DNA of 64,000 nucleotides from Geopsychrobacter electrodiphilus DSM 16401. GTDB taxonomy: Bacteria > Desulfobacterota > Desulfuromonadia > Desulfuromonadales > Geopsychrobacteraceae. A model generated the notes under the pieces. That model worked only from the letters and a program-made list of their open reading frames with translations, searched no databases and was not told the origin of the DNA. The DNA is taken from positions 3,694,501 to 3,758,500 of the forward strand of contig NZ_ARWE01000001.1 in the NCBI RefSeq assembly GCF_000384395.1. Reading direction: 5' to 3'. Numbering within the stretch: position 1 is the first letter of the stretch; each line of letters begins with the position of its first letter. The translations under genes were made by a program, and so were the position numbers. Below, piece after piece: positions 36,847 through 46,027 of this stretch.

Positions 36847-37609
36847 CAAGAGCTTCCTGCAACTCCTTGTTTTTATTTTCGAGTTCCGCGGAATATCGCT
36901 GTAATGCTACTTCGGCGTGCTTGCGCTCGGTGATATCCACAGCATAGATGCGAATGCGGTTGACATCCTGAACATAGGAAATATGCAGTTCATATGTCAC
37001 TTCGCCTATTGCTCTTTCGGAAATTGTTTCCTCTGGCTTTTTGTCTTGCCGCAAGACCCTGATCGTCTCCATCGAGTCGTGCAGCAAAGGATGTGACTGC
37101 CCCATGGCACCCAACCCGGGAAACAGCCTCTCGGCCGCCGGATTAAGGAAGGTGATCTCCCCGGCGGAGTCAAGTTCAATCACCGGGCTTGGACTCAGCC
37201 TGGGAAATGAGGACAGGCGCAGAATTTCTTCCCGTGCCTGCTGGCGCTCGACGCCATGTTTGATATTTCGTAGTAAATCATCCATCTGGTAGGGTTTGAC
37301 CAGGTAAGAAAAGGCCCCTTGACTGGTCGCCTCGATAGCGCTGTCCATTGAGGCATTTCCGGTCAGGATAATGGCCTCGGTCAGCGGCGACATGGCCTTG
37401 AGACGTGCCATGACCTCAAGGCCGGGCATGTCCGGCAGCACCAGGTCGATCAGGGCAAGGCTGATGTCACCTGACTCCAGCGCCGCAATGGCCTCTGCGC
37501 CGGTGCCGGCAACGGCCGTTGCATAGCCCTTGACCCTCAAGATGTCGCCAAGGGTCTTCCTGATGTTCGGATCATCGTCCACCACCAGGATCTTTATCTC
37601 AGCATTCAT
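36650..37609 (-). CDS. REC-PAS protein with C-terminal four-Cys module
   Basis: 319 residues. REC domain at 1-120 (VVDDDPN acid pocket; phospho-Asp in LIDLVLPDMPG; Thr in ILTGNAS; Lys in YLVKPYQ), a PAS domain at about 140-235 (VIELDSAGEITFLNPAAERLFP), a coiled coil, then ICASCKKVRDDRGYW and FSHGLCPECEKK. No DNA-binding or enzymatic output is present. The two CxxC pairs suggest a zinc knuckle. It is nearly identical in REC and PAS to the GGDEF protein upstream (37669-38898), with a different C-terminal half, so the two arose by duplication and domain swap. Confidence 0.88.
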   Translation of the reverse strand: MNAEIKILVVDDDPNIRKTLGDILRVKGYATAVAGTGAEAIAALESGDISLALIDLVLPDMPGLEVMARLKAMSPLTEAIILTGNASMDSAIEATSQGAFSYLVKPYQMDDLLRNIKHGVERQQAREEILRLSSFPRLSPSPVIELDSAGEITFLNPAAERLFPGLGAMGQSHPLLHDSMETIRVLRQDKKPEETISERAIGEVTYELHISYVQDVNRIRIYAVDITERKHAEVALQRYSAELENKNKELQEALAKVKQLTGMLPICASCKKVRDDRGYWSGVETYVSAHTDAVFSHGLCPECEKKEHEELAQLIRDNT

Positions 37610-37668
37610 GGTTCTTCTCCACTTCTGCCAATGCCGGCAAGGTTTGCAGCTTTTTTATCCAGATATCT

Positions 37669-38898
37669 TCAATCGATCCCGTCGGCAGGAGAAACCATCT
37701 CATTGGGCAGAATCTCGACACGATTCCGTCCCTGTTTTTTTGCCTGGTAGAGAGCGTCGTCCACCCTTTTGAGCAGCGAAGCCAGATCATCCGACACTTC
37801 GAAGTTGGTGACCCCGAAACTTGCCGTCAGTCTGTCTACCTTATCGAAGTGGTGCTCGGCAATGGCCAGCCGCAGCTTTTCAGCGGTATTTTCGGCACCC
37901 GGCCCGGCCGTGTGCGGCATCAGCACCATAAATTCCTCCCCTCCCCAGCGCGCCAGGATATCGGTGGCCCGGAGGTTTTGCTGCACCAGTCCGGAAACGG
38001 TCCGCAGCACATCGTCGCCGACGTCGTGCCCGAAGTTATCGTTCACCAACTTGAAGTGATCAAGGTCGAACATGGCCAAAGCCAGGGGTGTGCCATATCT
38101 TTTGACGCCCGCCACTTTCCGCTCCAGGATCGCGTTGAACTCCCGCCGGTTGGTAATGCCGGTGAGAGCGTCGGTGGTGGCGTAGAGGTGAATTTCCCTC
38201 TCATCCCGTTTACGTTGGCTGATCTCCGTCACATAGATGCGGATCAGGTTGACTTCCGACACGAAGGACACACGCAGTTCATAAGTCGCGTCGCCTATCG
38301 CGACCTCCTGGATCGCTTCTTCCTGGCGGTTGCCTTGGCGCAAGGCATCGATCCGCGCCGCCGAGCCACTCAGCAAGGGATGCGATACGCCCTGCGCACT
38401 CAAGTCGGGGAATACCTGTTCGGCGGCCGGATTGAGGTAGGAGAGCCCACCGGCAGAATCGAGTTCGATCACCGGGTTGGGGGCCAGCCTGGGAAATGAA
38501 GCCAGACGAAGAATCTCCTCCTGGGCCTGCTGGCGCTCGACGCCATGTTTGATATTTTGCAGTAAATCGTCCATGTTGTACGGTTTGAGCAGGTAAGAGA
38601 ACGCCCCCTGGCTGGTCGCCTTGATAGCGGTATCCATGGAGGCATGTCCGGTCAGGACGATCGTCTCCGTCAAAGGTGAGATGGCCTTGATGTGCGCCAT
38701 GACCTCAAGACCGGACATATCCGGCAGCATCAGATCGACCAGGGCAAGGCTGATACCCCCTTGCTCCATCGCCGCAACAGCCTCGGCGCCAGTGCCCGCG
38801 ATCACCGTTGCATAGCCCTTGACCTTCAGGATGTCGGCAAGGGTCTTCCGCAGGTTGGGGTCATCATCCACCACCAGGATTTTCCCCTTTGTGATCAT
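37669..38898 (-). CDS. Diguanylate cyclase response regulator (REC-PAS-GGDEF)
   Basis: 409 residues. REC domain (VVDDDPNLRKTLADIL; phospho-Asp in LVDLMLPDMSG), PAS domain (VIELDSAGGLSYLNPAAEQVFP), then a GGDEF domain (residues about 245-405) with the active-site loop RWGGEEFMVLMPH (GGEEF form) and the metal-binding MFDLDHFKLVNDNFGHDVGDDVL. It should make c-di-GMP from GTP when phosphorylated. Its start overlaps the end of the REC-REC gene by 4 bases (ATGA), so translation is coupled. Confidence 0.92.
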   Translation of the reverse strand: MITKGKILVVDDDPNLRKTLADILKVKGYATVIAGTGAEAVAAMEQGGISLALVDLMLPDMSGLEVMAHIKAISPLTETIVLTGHASMDTAIKATSQGAFSYLLKPYNMDDLLQNIKHGVERQQAQEEILRLASFPRLAPNPVIELDSAGGLSYLNPAAEQVFPDLSAQGVSHPLLSGSAARIDALRQGNRQEEAIQEVAIGDATYELRVSFVSEVNLIRIYVTEISQRKRDEREIHLYATTDALTGITNRREFNAILERKVAGVKRYGTPLALAMFDLDHFKLVNDNFGHDVGDDVLRTVSGLVQQNLRATDILARWGGEEFMVLMPHTAGPGAENTAEKLRLAIAEHHFDKVDRLTASFGVTNFEVSDDLASLLKRVDDALYQAKKQGRNRVEILPNEMVSPADGID

Positions 38899-39656
38899 GC
38901 CATTACTCCGTTTAAGCCAGAGCCAAGCAAGTTTCGCAGTTTCTTGATTCGGATCTCCTCGATCACCCGGAACAGGTCATCCATCTCCAGAGGTTTGTAG
39001 AGGCAGGTATAGGCGCCTATGCTGCGCCCCTTTTCGATGGAATCTCCCATCTCCTGACGATAGCCGGTGACCAGCACCACCGGCTTGGTCGGATACCTGG
39101 CACGCACCTCCTTGAGCACATCCGTTCCGTTGACCGCTCCCAGCTTGAGGTCAAGAACGATGGCCAGCTTATAGTCATCTGCCAGATGACCCATAACTTT
39201 CCCCGGTTCCGCTTCGGTTTCAACCCGGAAGCCCCGCAGGTTAAGGATATCTTTCAAGGTCTTGCAAAAATTCGGATCGTCATCTACCACCAGGATGCTC
39301 TCCTCCTTGCGCAGCAGGGAAAGGAAGGAAAGGATCATGGGGAAATTCAAGGGCTTGCTCAAAACAGCATAGGCACCGGCCCGTTTCGCCTCGGCCAGAA
39401 GATCGTCCGTGGCGTAGGCGCTGACCAGGATGATGGGCAGACCCGGTGCGATCTCCTGCATTCGCTTCATCGCCGCGACGCCGTTGATGCCCGGCATCTT
39501 GATGTCCATCAGTACGCAATCCGGCCGCTCGCGCCCGACCTGCTCCACCCCCTCCTCGCCCGAGTAGGCGGCGGTGGCTTCATGACCCTTGATCTTCAGG
39601 ATGTCGCAGGTTGTTTTAACGATCCGGAGATCGTCATCCACCACCAGGATTTTCAT
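38895..39656 (-). CDS. Tandem REC-REC response regulator
   Basis: 253 residues: two receiver domains and nothing else. REC1 (about 1-118) has VVDDDLR, phospho-Asp in VLMDIKMPGING and Lys in VLSKPLN. REC2 (about 118-245) has VVDDDPN, phospho-Asp in VLDLKLGAVNG and Lys in LYKPLEM. It has no output domain, so it probably acts as a phosphate relay or sink between the kinases and the GGDEF/PAS proteins. Overlaps the next gene by ATGA. Confidence 0.9.
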   Translation of the reverse strand: MKILVVDDDLRIVKTTCDILKIKGHEATAAYSGEEGVEQVGRERPDCVLMDIKMPGINGVAAMKRMQEIAPGLPIILVSAYATDDLLAEAKRAGAYAVLSKPLNFPMILSFLSLLRKEESILVVDDDPNFCKTLKDILNLRGFRVETEAEPGKVMGHLADDYKLAIVLDLKLGAVNGTDVLKEVRARYPTKPVVLVTGYRQEMGDSIEKGRSIGAYTCLYKPLEMDDLFRVIEEIRIKKLRNLLGSGLNGVMA

Positions 39657-39707
39657 GGTCTCTCCATATTCTGATTCGCATTGCGAGGTTTTGAATGTCT
39701 GTGCATG

Positions 39708-40745
39708 TTACCCGCCCGGCAGGGTGACGAAAAACCTGCTTCCCGCTCCCGGTTCGCTCTCCATCCCGACGCTGCCGCCATTGGCCTGGGTCAGGTTCTT
39801 GACCACCACCAACCCCAGACCAACCCGACGCGCCTTGGTGGTGAACATCGGTTGGAACAGCCGGGCCCGGTGTTCCGGGGTAATGCCGTCGCCACTGTCT
39901 GTGATGCTGACCGTCACTGTTTTCGCCTGCGGATCGGCGACCGCACTGATTTCCATGTTACCCCCATCGGGCATGGCCTCCACCGCATTGGTGAGCAGAT
40001 TCCAGACCACCTGGTGTATCTGTCCGGGATCGACCCGGAGGGCGGGCAAAGCATCTGGAATATCGAGTCGAACAGTGACTGCGGGCGGGACCTCGCAGCG
40101 GCGCAGGGTTTGTTCGATCAACTCTGCCACCTCGACCAGTTGCGGATGCGGCGGTTTGGTGCGCACGGCGTCCAGCAGATCGGAAACGATGCGATCCGCA
40201 TCAGCTATCTCGTCCTTGATGATGCCCAGGTATTCTTTGGTGGTTTCGTCCGCATCGCTCAGGACGGTCTGGAGAAAATAGACGGCGTTGTTCATCACCC
40301 CCAGCGGGTTGCGCAGTTCATGGCCCACCGTATCCGCCACCTGGCCGAGCAGGGCCAGCTTCTCCTTGCGCAACAGTTCTTCCTGAACCTCAAGGAGTTG
40401 CCGGGTACGCTCCCGGACCTTGATTTCCAGTTCCGCGTTCAGGGTGTCGCTGGCATTTTCCGCGATCTGCCGCCGTTCCACCTCCTTATGCAGTTCACTG
40501 AGCAGGGCCGCCAACAGGCCGACAACCAACATGCCGTCCAAGATGGCGGTAACGACCGCGGCACACAGCAGTTCGGCGCTGAAGCGGCCATCCCAGAGAA
40601 AATCGATTCCCTCGACGATGATAATCGCAACGACCACTGCTATGACCATGAACAATCCGGCAACCCGTGGAATGCTTAAACCGAGGAGGAACCTGATCAA
40701 GCGATTCAGAGGACCGTTTGAACCGAAAAACGAATTTTCAGTCAT
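39708..40745 (-). CDS. Membrane histidine kinase with two N-terminal TM segments
   Basis: 345 residues from the ATG at 40745 (GGAGG 9 bases upstream), overlapping the upstream kinase gene by 8 bases; a longer frame runs inside that gene and is discounted. TM1 and TM2 lie at about residues 25-75 (VAGLFMVIAVVVAIIIVEGI; LLCAAVVTAILDGMLVVGLLAALLS). A coiled coil leads to HisKA (GQVADTVGHELRNPLGVMNNAVYFL, His in GHELRNP) and an HATPase (NLLTNAVEAMPDGG; DSGDGI; GLGLVVVKNL). It has no separate sensor, so signals may come from the membrane or a partner. The catalytic half is a paralogue of that at the end of the 8-PAS kinase. Confidence 0.9.
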   Translation of the reverse strand: MTENSFFGSNGPLNRLIRFLLGLSIPRVAGLFMVIAVVVAIIIVEGIDFLWDGRFSAELLCAAVVTAILDGMLVVGLLAALLSELHKEVERRQIAENASDTLNAELEIKVRERTRQLLEVQEELLRKEKLALLGQVADTVGHELRNPLGVMNNAVYFLQTVLSDADETTKEYLGIIKDEIADADRIVSDLLDAVRTKPPHPQLVEVAELIEQTLRRCEVPPAVTVRLDIPDALPALRVDPGQIHQVVWNLLTNAVEAMPDGGNMEISAVADPQAKTVTVSITDSGDGITPEHRARLFQPMFTTKARRVGLGLVVVKNLTQANGGSVGMESEPGAGSRFFVTLPGG

Positions 40746-43700
40746 ACTGCATTTCCTCCGGGTAAACCACGGGCAGGACAATGGTGAATGTGCTTCCCAG
40801 GCCGGCTTCACTCTGAACCTCAATCGTCCCGCCATTGGCTTGAACCAGGTTTTTCACCACCACCAGCCCCAGACCGATGCCGCGCGCTTTAGTGGTAAAG
40901 AGTGGTTGAAACACGTTGGCCAGCACCTCCGGCGGCATACCGCAGCCAGTGTCGCTTACCCTAACGCTCACCGTACCTTCCTGACGGTTTTCTAGCGCCT
41001 CGACCGTAAGCACCCCCTCCTCGGATATCGACTCCATCCCATTGCTGATGAGATTGCGAAACACCTGCTGGACCTGCCGGGCATCCACCCGCACCGGGGG
41101 CAGCGCCTCCGGAATGTCCAATGCAACGGTAATGGTGGCGGGCAGGGTGAGTGTGCGCAAGGTCTGGTTAATCAATTCTTGAATGCTGATGGCTGCCGAA
41201 TGCGGCGGCTTGGTGCGCACGGAGTCCAGCAGGTCGGAGACGATACGGTCCGCATCGGCGATCTCGGTTTTGATGATCTCCAGGTATTCCCGGGTGGTTT
41301 CATCGGCATCCATCAATACGGTTTGGAGAAAGTAGATTGCGTTGTTCATTACCCCCAGGGGATTACGTAATTCGTGTCCGACACTGCCGGCCACCTGGCC
41401 CAGCAGAGCCAGTTTTTCCTTGCGCACCAGTTCCTCCTGGGCATCCAGCAGTTGCTGGGTGCGCTCGCGCACTCTGTCTTCGAGTTCTTCGTTCAATTTG
41501 CGGATTTGTTCTTCAACCTGCTTCTGCTCTGTAATATCAAAGATCACGCCATCGATATAAAATGGCGCACCATCCGGTCCGTAAACAGGCATGCCATTTT
41601 CTGACATCCAGCGGATGCCGCCGTCCTTATGCTTCAGCCGGTACTCCACCACGAAGGCACTTTTCTCTGCAATCGCGCGCTTGACTTCAGCCCCCACGCC
41701 GGGGCGGTCCTCGTCCAGGATCAGCGGCTCGATCGAGCATACCGTGCCGGTTGTCAATTCATCCGCTGCGTAGCCTGTCATTTGAGCTGGCATTGCATTG
41801 TAGAACTGCATCCGCCCCTTCTCACGGACGAACACTCGGTAAACCATACCGGGCAGATTCTGCGACAGGGTACGATAGGCGAGTTCGCTTTCAAGCAGTT
41901 CTGCTTGCGCCAGCTTGCGCTCGGTGATGTCGCGATCAATGCCGCGGTAACCGCAAAGTTTTCCCTCATCATCTATGACCGGGACGCCGCTGCTTTCAAA
42001 GACGATTGGATGGCCATCCTTATGCAAGCGGGTGTTTTCGAGGTTTATCATGGCTTGTTGCGCCGCAGAAAGCGGCGCAAACAGGCTTGCAACCCGTTTA
42101 GCCTCTTCGGGCGCCATCAAATCGAAAGGTGTTTTTCCGATTAACTCCGCGGGTTGATAACCGGTGATGGCGTACCCTCTTGGACTCACATAGGTATAGG
42201 TTAAGTTTTCATCGACTTCCCAAACCCAGTCCCTGGTGGTTTCCACGATGTTGCGATAGCGATTTTCGCTGTCACGCAATGCCTGCTCCGCCTGCTTGCG
42301 CTCGGTGATGTCGCGATCTAGGCCGCGGTAACCACAAAGTTTTCCCTCCGCGTCCATGACGGGAACGCCACTGGTTTCAAGCACGACGAGATGGCCATCT
42401 TTATGGATATAGGTGTTTTCCAGGTTTATGATGGCCTGCTGCGACGCGACAAGCGGAGCAAACAGGCTTGCAACCCGTTTAGCCTCCTCGGGTGCCATCA
42501 GATCAAAAGGTGTTTTTCCGATCAGCTCTTCGGGCTGGTAACCGATGATAGCGAACGCTCTTGGGCTCACATAGGTATAAACCGCGTTTTCGTCGACTTC
42601 CCAAACCCAGTCGAGAGTGGTTTCGATCAGGTTGCGGTAGCGGCTCTCACTGTCACGCAATGTCTGCTCCGCTTGCTTGCGCTCGGTGATATCATGCACT
42701 GTTCCCAGCATGCTGATGGGCTGCTCGTCTTTCCCCCGGATTATCTCGGCCTGCTCATGCACATGGCGTAGCGTGCCATCCGGCAGCAGGATGCGGTGCT
42801 CTATGCTGTAGGTATGCTGCCGCGCCAAAGCCTCGCGCAGGCTGTCGTCCATCAACTGACGGTCTTGCGGATGCACCGCGTTCAGGAAAGCCTCGTAGTT
42901 CGCGTCGAACTGCTGTGGCTCGAGGCCGAAGATACGGTAGATTTCATCTGACCAAATCAGCATGTCATTGACGATATCCCATTCCCAGTTGCCGAGATGG
43001 GCTATGCGCTGTGCTTCCGTAAGGCTGGAAGTTCGCCGAGCCACCTCCCGTTCCAGGTGTGCGCGATGCTGTTCCAGCTCTTCCTTGGCCTCCAATAGTT
43101 GATGCGTACGCGCCTGGACCTTCAGCTCAAGTTCTTCGTTCAACTGGTGAACTTTTTCCGTGGCGCGCTTCAGATCCGTGATATCGCGAAAATCCCAGAC
43201 CCTGCCATAGTACCTGCCATCATCGTCGACTATAGGTGAGGAATGCCGGTCAATGATCCTGCCGTCAAGCAACATCAGCTCGTCGTGGCTGGTTTCTTTT
43301 TTATGTTCATAAAGGTATTTAATTCTGGCGAGAAATTTATCCGGGTTTTCAACCTGCTCGCAGACTTTTCGAAGTACCGGCTCATCGATCCCGGCCCTGA
43401 CCATCTCCTCGGAAAGATTCCACATCTGGATGAAATTTTGATTGTAGGAGACAATCCTGGCGTTTTCATTGACCATCAGGATTGCGCTCGGCGAGATCCG
43501 TTGCAGGATGGAGAGGACGGTATTTTTGTAGCGCAGCGCCTCCTCGGCCCGTTTGCTCTCGGTGACGTCATGAACGACGCCGACCATTACAGATCTTCCT
43601 CCAAGAAGTATGAGGGGCCCCCCACTGACATCGGCATAAAAGACCGATCCGTCCTTACGTTGTACCGGAAGTTCCGGCGCCACCAGGATCTCGCCTTTTG

Positions 43701-44910
43701 CCTGGCGTGCAAACTGCCGTTGCACTTCGGGACGCGCTGCGACCGGGGAGAGGTCTGCGACATTCAAGCGCATAAACTCCTCCAGCTCGTAGCCCAGCAT
43801 GTCGCAGATCGCCTTGTTCCCCATGATGACCGCCTGTGATTGAGCGTCCACCACCAGGATTCCGTCCAGGGCGGCATCGAATATGGCCTTGAGCCTGAGC
43901 TCAGCCTCTTCCAGGGCTTGGTCCGCCTGCTTGCGCTCGCTAATGTCGCGCACAATGCCCAGGCCATAAAGTTTGTCAAGGGTGACAGCTCCCATGTTGA
44001 CCTCCACCGGGAAGGTGGAGCCATCCTTGCGCCGGTGGCGGGTTTCAAACCGCGCTTCTCCCGATTCCCGCATCTGCTCCTCGATCTTCTGGAAGCTATC
44101 CGTACCGGAATTGGGATCGATATCGTGAACGCTCAGGGCCAGCAGCTCTTCCCGGCTGTAGCCCAGGGCGCGGCAGGCGGTCTCGTTCACATCGAGAAAT
44201 CGCAGGGTCGTCGGGTCGATCACTTCGATGGCGTCGCTGGAGCTGTCGAGCAATTTGCGAAACAGGCTGAGGTCGTCATTCGCCTTGCGCAGCGCCTCTG
44301 CCGCCAGTATGTCCTCGGTGATATCCTGCCACATCCCCACCAGATAATTCGGCGTATCGTCCTCAAGCCTCACCAGTCGCAGGGAATCCCGGATCCACAG
44401 GTAATTGCCGTCGGCTTTCCGCCAGCGGTATTCGTAGGTATGCCGACCTTTTTCCAAAAGCAATTCAATCTCGCCCGAGACCCTCTGGAGGTCGTCGGGA
44501 TGGATGTGTGAGAACCATAAATCACTTTGGGCTAGAAAATCGCCGGCGGTGTAGCCGGTGAAAGAGGCGACGTTCTGGGACATATACTGGACCGCGTAGT
44601 CGCCATCCGCACGGCAACGGTAAACCGCGATCGGTAACGAATCCAAAAGGACTGAATGTTGTTCGTTGGCGGAGTGGAGTTCCTGCTCGGCAGCCTTTCG
44701 TTCAGCGAGTCCCTTTGCCAACGGCAGGTTTGACCCCTCGGTCTTTAATGATTCTCCAAGGTTATTGATGCCGGCCATGACGTCATCCAGGGCACTGCCA
44801 TCCCCGGCAAGGGTCCCCCTGGCCGTCAAGTCCCCCGCGGCGAGCTTGCGGATTATCGCGAGTATCTCCGCCAACCTCGAGTCTTCATGATTATTGGACA
44901 TCTGATTCAT
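40738..44910 (-). CDS. Soluble histidine kinase with eight PAS domains
   Basis: 1390 residues from the ATG at 44910 (AAGGGG about 8 bases upstream). The frame is open for another 140 codons, but that part overlaps the HD-GYP gene in antisense-like composition and has no ribosome binding site. After a HAMP-like helix (about 11-57), PAS domains are recognisable near 84, 205, 330, 450, 635, 750, 876 and 1003. A coiled coil then leads to HisKA (VAGSVGHELRNPLGVMNNAI, near 1165-1230) and HATPase (NLISNGMESI; DTGCGM; GLGLVVVKNL). No TM segment is visible, so it is cytoplasmic. PAS6 and PAS7 are near-identical. The many PAS domains suggest redox or ligand integration. It ends by overlapping the next kinase start by 8 bases. 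Confidence 0.88.
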   Translation of the reverse strand: MNQMSNNHEDSRLAEILAIIRKLAAGDLTARGTLAGDGSALDDVMAGINNLGESLKTEGSNLPLAKGLAERKAAEQELHSANEQHSVLLDSLPIAVYRCRADGDYAVQYMSQNVASFTGYTAGDFLAQSDLWFSHIHPDDLQRVSGEIELLLEKGRHTYEYRWRKADGNYLWIRDSLRLVRLEDDTPNYLVGMWQDITEDILAAEALRKANDDLSLFRKLLDSSSDAIEVIDPTTLRFLDVNETACRALGYSREELLALSVHDIDPNSGTDSFQKIEEQMRESGEARFETRHRRKDGSTFPVEVNMGAVTLDKLYGLGIVRDISERKQADQALEEAELRLKAIFDAALDGILVVDAQSQAVIMGNKAICDMLGYELEEFMRLNVADLSPVAARPEVQRQFARQAKGEILVAPELPVQRKDGSVFYADVSGGPLILLGGRSVMVGVVHDVTESKRAEEALRYKNTVLSILQRISPSAILMVNENARIVSYNQNFIQMWNLSEEMVRAGIDEPVLRKVCEQVENPDKFLARIKYLYEHKKETSHDELMLLDGRIIDRHSSPIVDDDGRYYGRVWDFRDITDLKRATEKVHQLNEELELKVQARTHQLLEAKEELEQHRAHLEREVARRTSSLTEAQRIAHLGNWEWDIVNDMLIWSDEIYRIFGLEPQQFDANYEAFLNAVHPQDRQLMDDSLREALARQHTYSIEHRILLPDGTLRHVHEQAEIIRGKDEQPISMLGTVHDITERKQAEQTLRDSESRYRNLIETTLDWVWEVDENAVYTYVSPRAFAIIGYQPEELIGKTPFDLMAPEEAKRVASLFAPLVASQQAIINLENTYIHKDGHLVVLETSGVPVMDAEGKLCGYRGLDRDITERKQAEQALRDSENRYRNIVETTRDWVWEVDENLTYTYVSPRGYAITGYQPAELIGKTPFDLMAPEEAKRVASLFAPLSAAQQAMINLENTRLHKDGHPIVFESSGVPVIDDEGKLCGYRGIDRDITERKLAQAELLESELAYRTLSQNLPGMVYRVFVREKGRMQFYNAMPAQMTGYAADELTTGTVCSIEPLILDEDRPGVGAEVKRAIAEKSAFVVEYRLKHKDGGIRWMSENGMPVYGPDGAPFYIDGVIFDITEQKQVEEQIRKLNEELEDRVRERTQQLLDAQEELVRKEKLALLGQVAGSVGHELRNPLGVMNNAIYFLQTVLMDADETTREYLEIIKTEIADADRIVSDLLDSVRTKPPHSAAISIQELINQTLRTLTLPATITVALDIPEALPPVRVDARQVQQVFRNLISNGMESISEEGVLTVEALENRQEGTVSVRVSDTGCGMPPEVLANVFQPLFTTKARGIGLGLVVVKNLVQANGGTIEVQSEAGLGSTFTIVLPVVYPEEMQYD
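41914..42677 (-). repeat. Tandem duplication of a PAS-encoding segment (two units of about 380 bp)
   Basis: The units beginning near 41914 and 42295 share long identical tracts such as CAAACAGGCTTGCAACCCGT and CAAAGTTTTCCCTC. They encode PAS6 and PAS7 (IGKTPFDLMAPEEAKRVASL in both). Confidence 0.85.
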
Positions 44911-44983
44911 TCGAAGTACCCCTTGATGGGTTGCGCGTTTGGCATTCGGGACTTCCCCATGGAATTGAGCGAGAACTCTGTCC

Positions 44984-46027
44984 CTACCGATGCTTGTCGA
45001 ATATCTCTTCGAACACCGGAGCGATTTTTTTGAAGGCTTTAAGGCCCGCCGGATCAAAATGTTCCGGCATGGTCCGGCCGTCACCCTCGGTGATAATCTG
45101 GAAGGTCTTTTGATGATCAAAGGCCGGTTTATAGGGCCTTTGACTCCGCAGCGCATCATATTGGTCGACGAGCATGACGATCCTGCCCTCCAGGGGGATG
45201 TCTTCTCCTTTGAGCCCGCTCGGATAACCACCGCCATCCCAGCGTTCGTGATGGGCAAGGGCGATGGTGGCAGCCATCTGGAGACTGGGATGATTTGATC
45301 CCGAGAGTATTCTGTTGCCGATTGCCGCATGAGTCAGCATGATCGCCCACTCTTCAGGGGTAAAAGAACCGGGCTTTAAGAGGATGCGGTCAGGTATGCC
45401 GATCTTGCCGATGTCATGCAACGGGCTTGCAAAGGAAATTCGATCTATAAAATCCGCGGGCAGATTCATGGCCTCTGCCATTTTACCGGCATAAAACCCG
45501 ATCCTCGCAATATGGTCGCCGGTATCCGTATCCCGAAATTCCGCGGCCGCCGTCAGTTTCAGCATCATCTCGGTGCTCAAATCCTTAAGCGCCCTGGTTC
45601 TCGCTTGCACCTCCGTTTCCAGCCTCTGATTATGGTTGAGCATGAAGTCTTCAAAATGCTTGATCTTCAGCAGGTTTTTGACGCGAATGAGTAATTCACC
45701 CTGATCGATGGGTTTGGAAAGAAAATCATTGGCGAAGAGAGAGAGGCCTTTCAATTTCGAGCCCCTGTCGTGCAGGGCCGTGACCATGATTATCGGGATA
45801 TTCATGGTTTTCGGGTCTTCTTTTAAAATTCGGCAGGCCTCGTGGCCATCCATAATCGGCATCATGACATCGAGGATGATCAGATCAGGTGGGCTCTCAC
45901 CGACCTTCTGCACCGCCTCCGCGCCGTTTGAAGCCCAATCGATATCATAGTCCGACACAACCAGCCACTGGGTCAGCAGCCGTCGATTGGCCTCCTCATC
46001 GTCGACCAGCAATATTTTCTCTCTCAT
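44984..46027 (-). CDS. REC-HD-GYP response regulator (c-di-GMP phosphodiesterase)
   Basis: 347 residues. REC domain with [11 protein letters not shown], phospho-Asp in [13 protein letters not shown] and Lys in FLSKPID. After a short coiled coil, the HD-GYP domain (about 150-340) holds the metal-binding HD in [16 protein letters not shown], His residues further on ([13 protein letters not shown]) and the GYP motif in [13 protein letters not shown] proteins hydrolyse c-di-GMP to pGpG or GMP. The gene overlaps the upstream hybrid kinase gene by ATGA, suggesting cotranslation with that kinase. A fragment of the same gene type occurs at 36328-36524. Confidence 0.93.
   Translation of the reverse strand: MREKILLVDDEEANRRLLTQWLVVSDYDIDWASNGAEAVQKVGESPPDLIILDVMMPIMDGHEACRILKEDPKTMNIPIIMVTALHDRGSKLKGLSLFANDFLSKPIDQGELLIRVKNLLKIKHFEDFMLNHNQRLETEVQARTRALKDLSTEMMLKLTAAAEFRDTDTGDHIARIGFYAGKMAEAMNLPADFIDRISFASPLHDIGKIGIPDRILLKPGSFTPEEWAIMLTHAAIGNRILSGSNHPSLQMAATIALAHHERWDGGGYPSGLKGEDIPLEGRIVMLVDQYDALRSQRPYKPAFDHQKTFQIITEGDGRTMPEHFDPAGLKAFKKIAPVFEEIFDKHR

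Noticed and set aside
44911-45330. N-terminal extension of the 8-PAS kinase by 140 codons
   Set aside because: This part overlaps the HD-GYP gene, has basic low-complexity composition, and the ATG at 44910 has a proper ribosome binding site.
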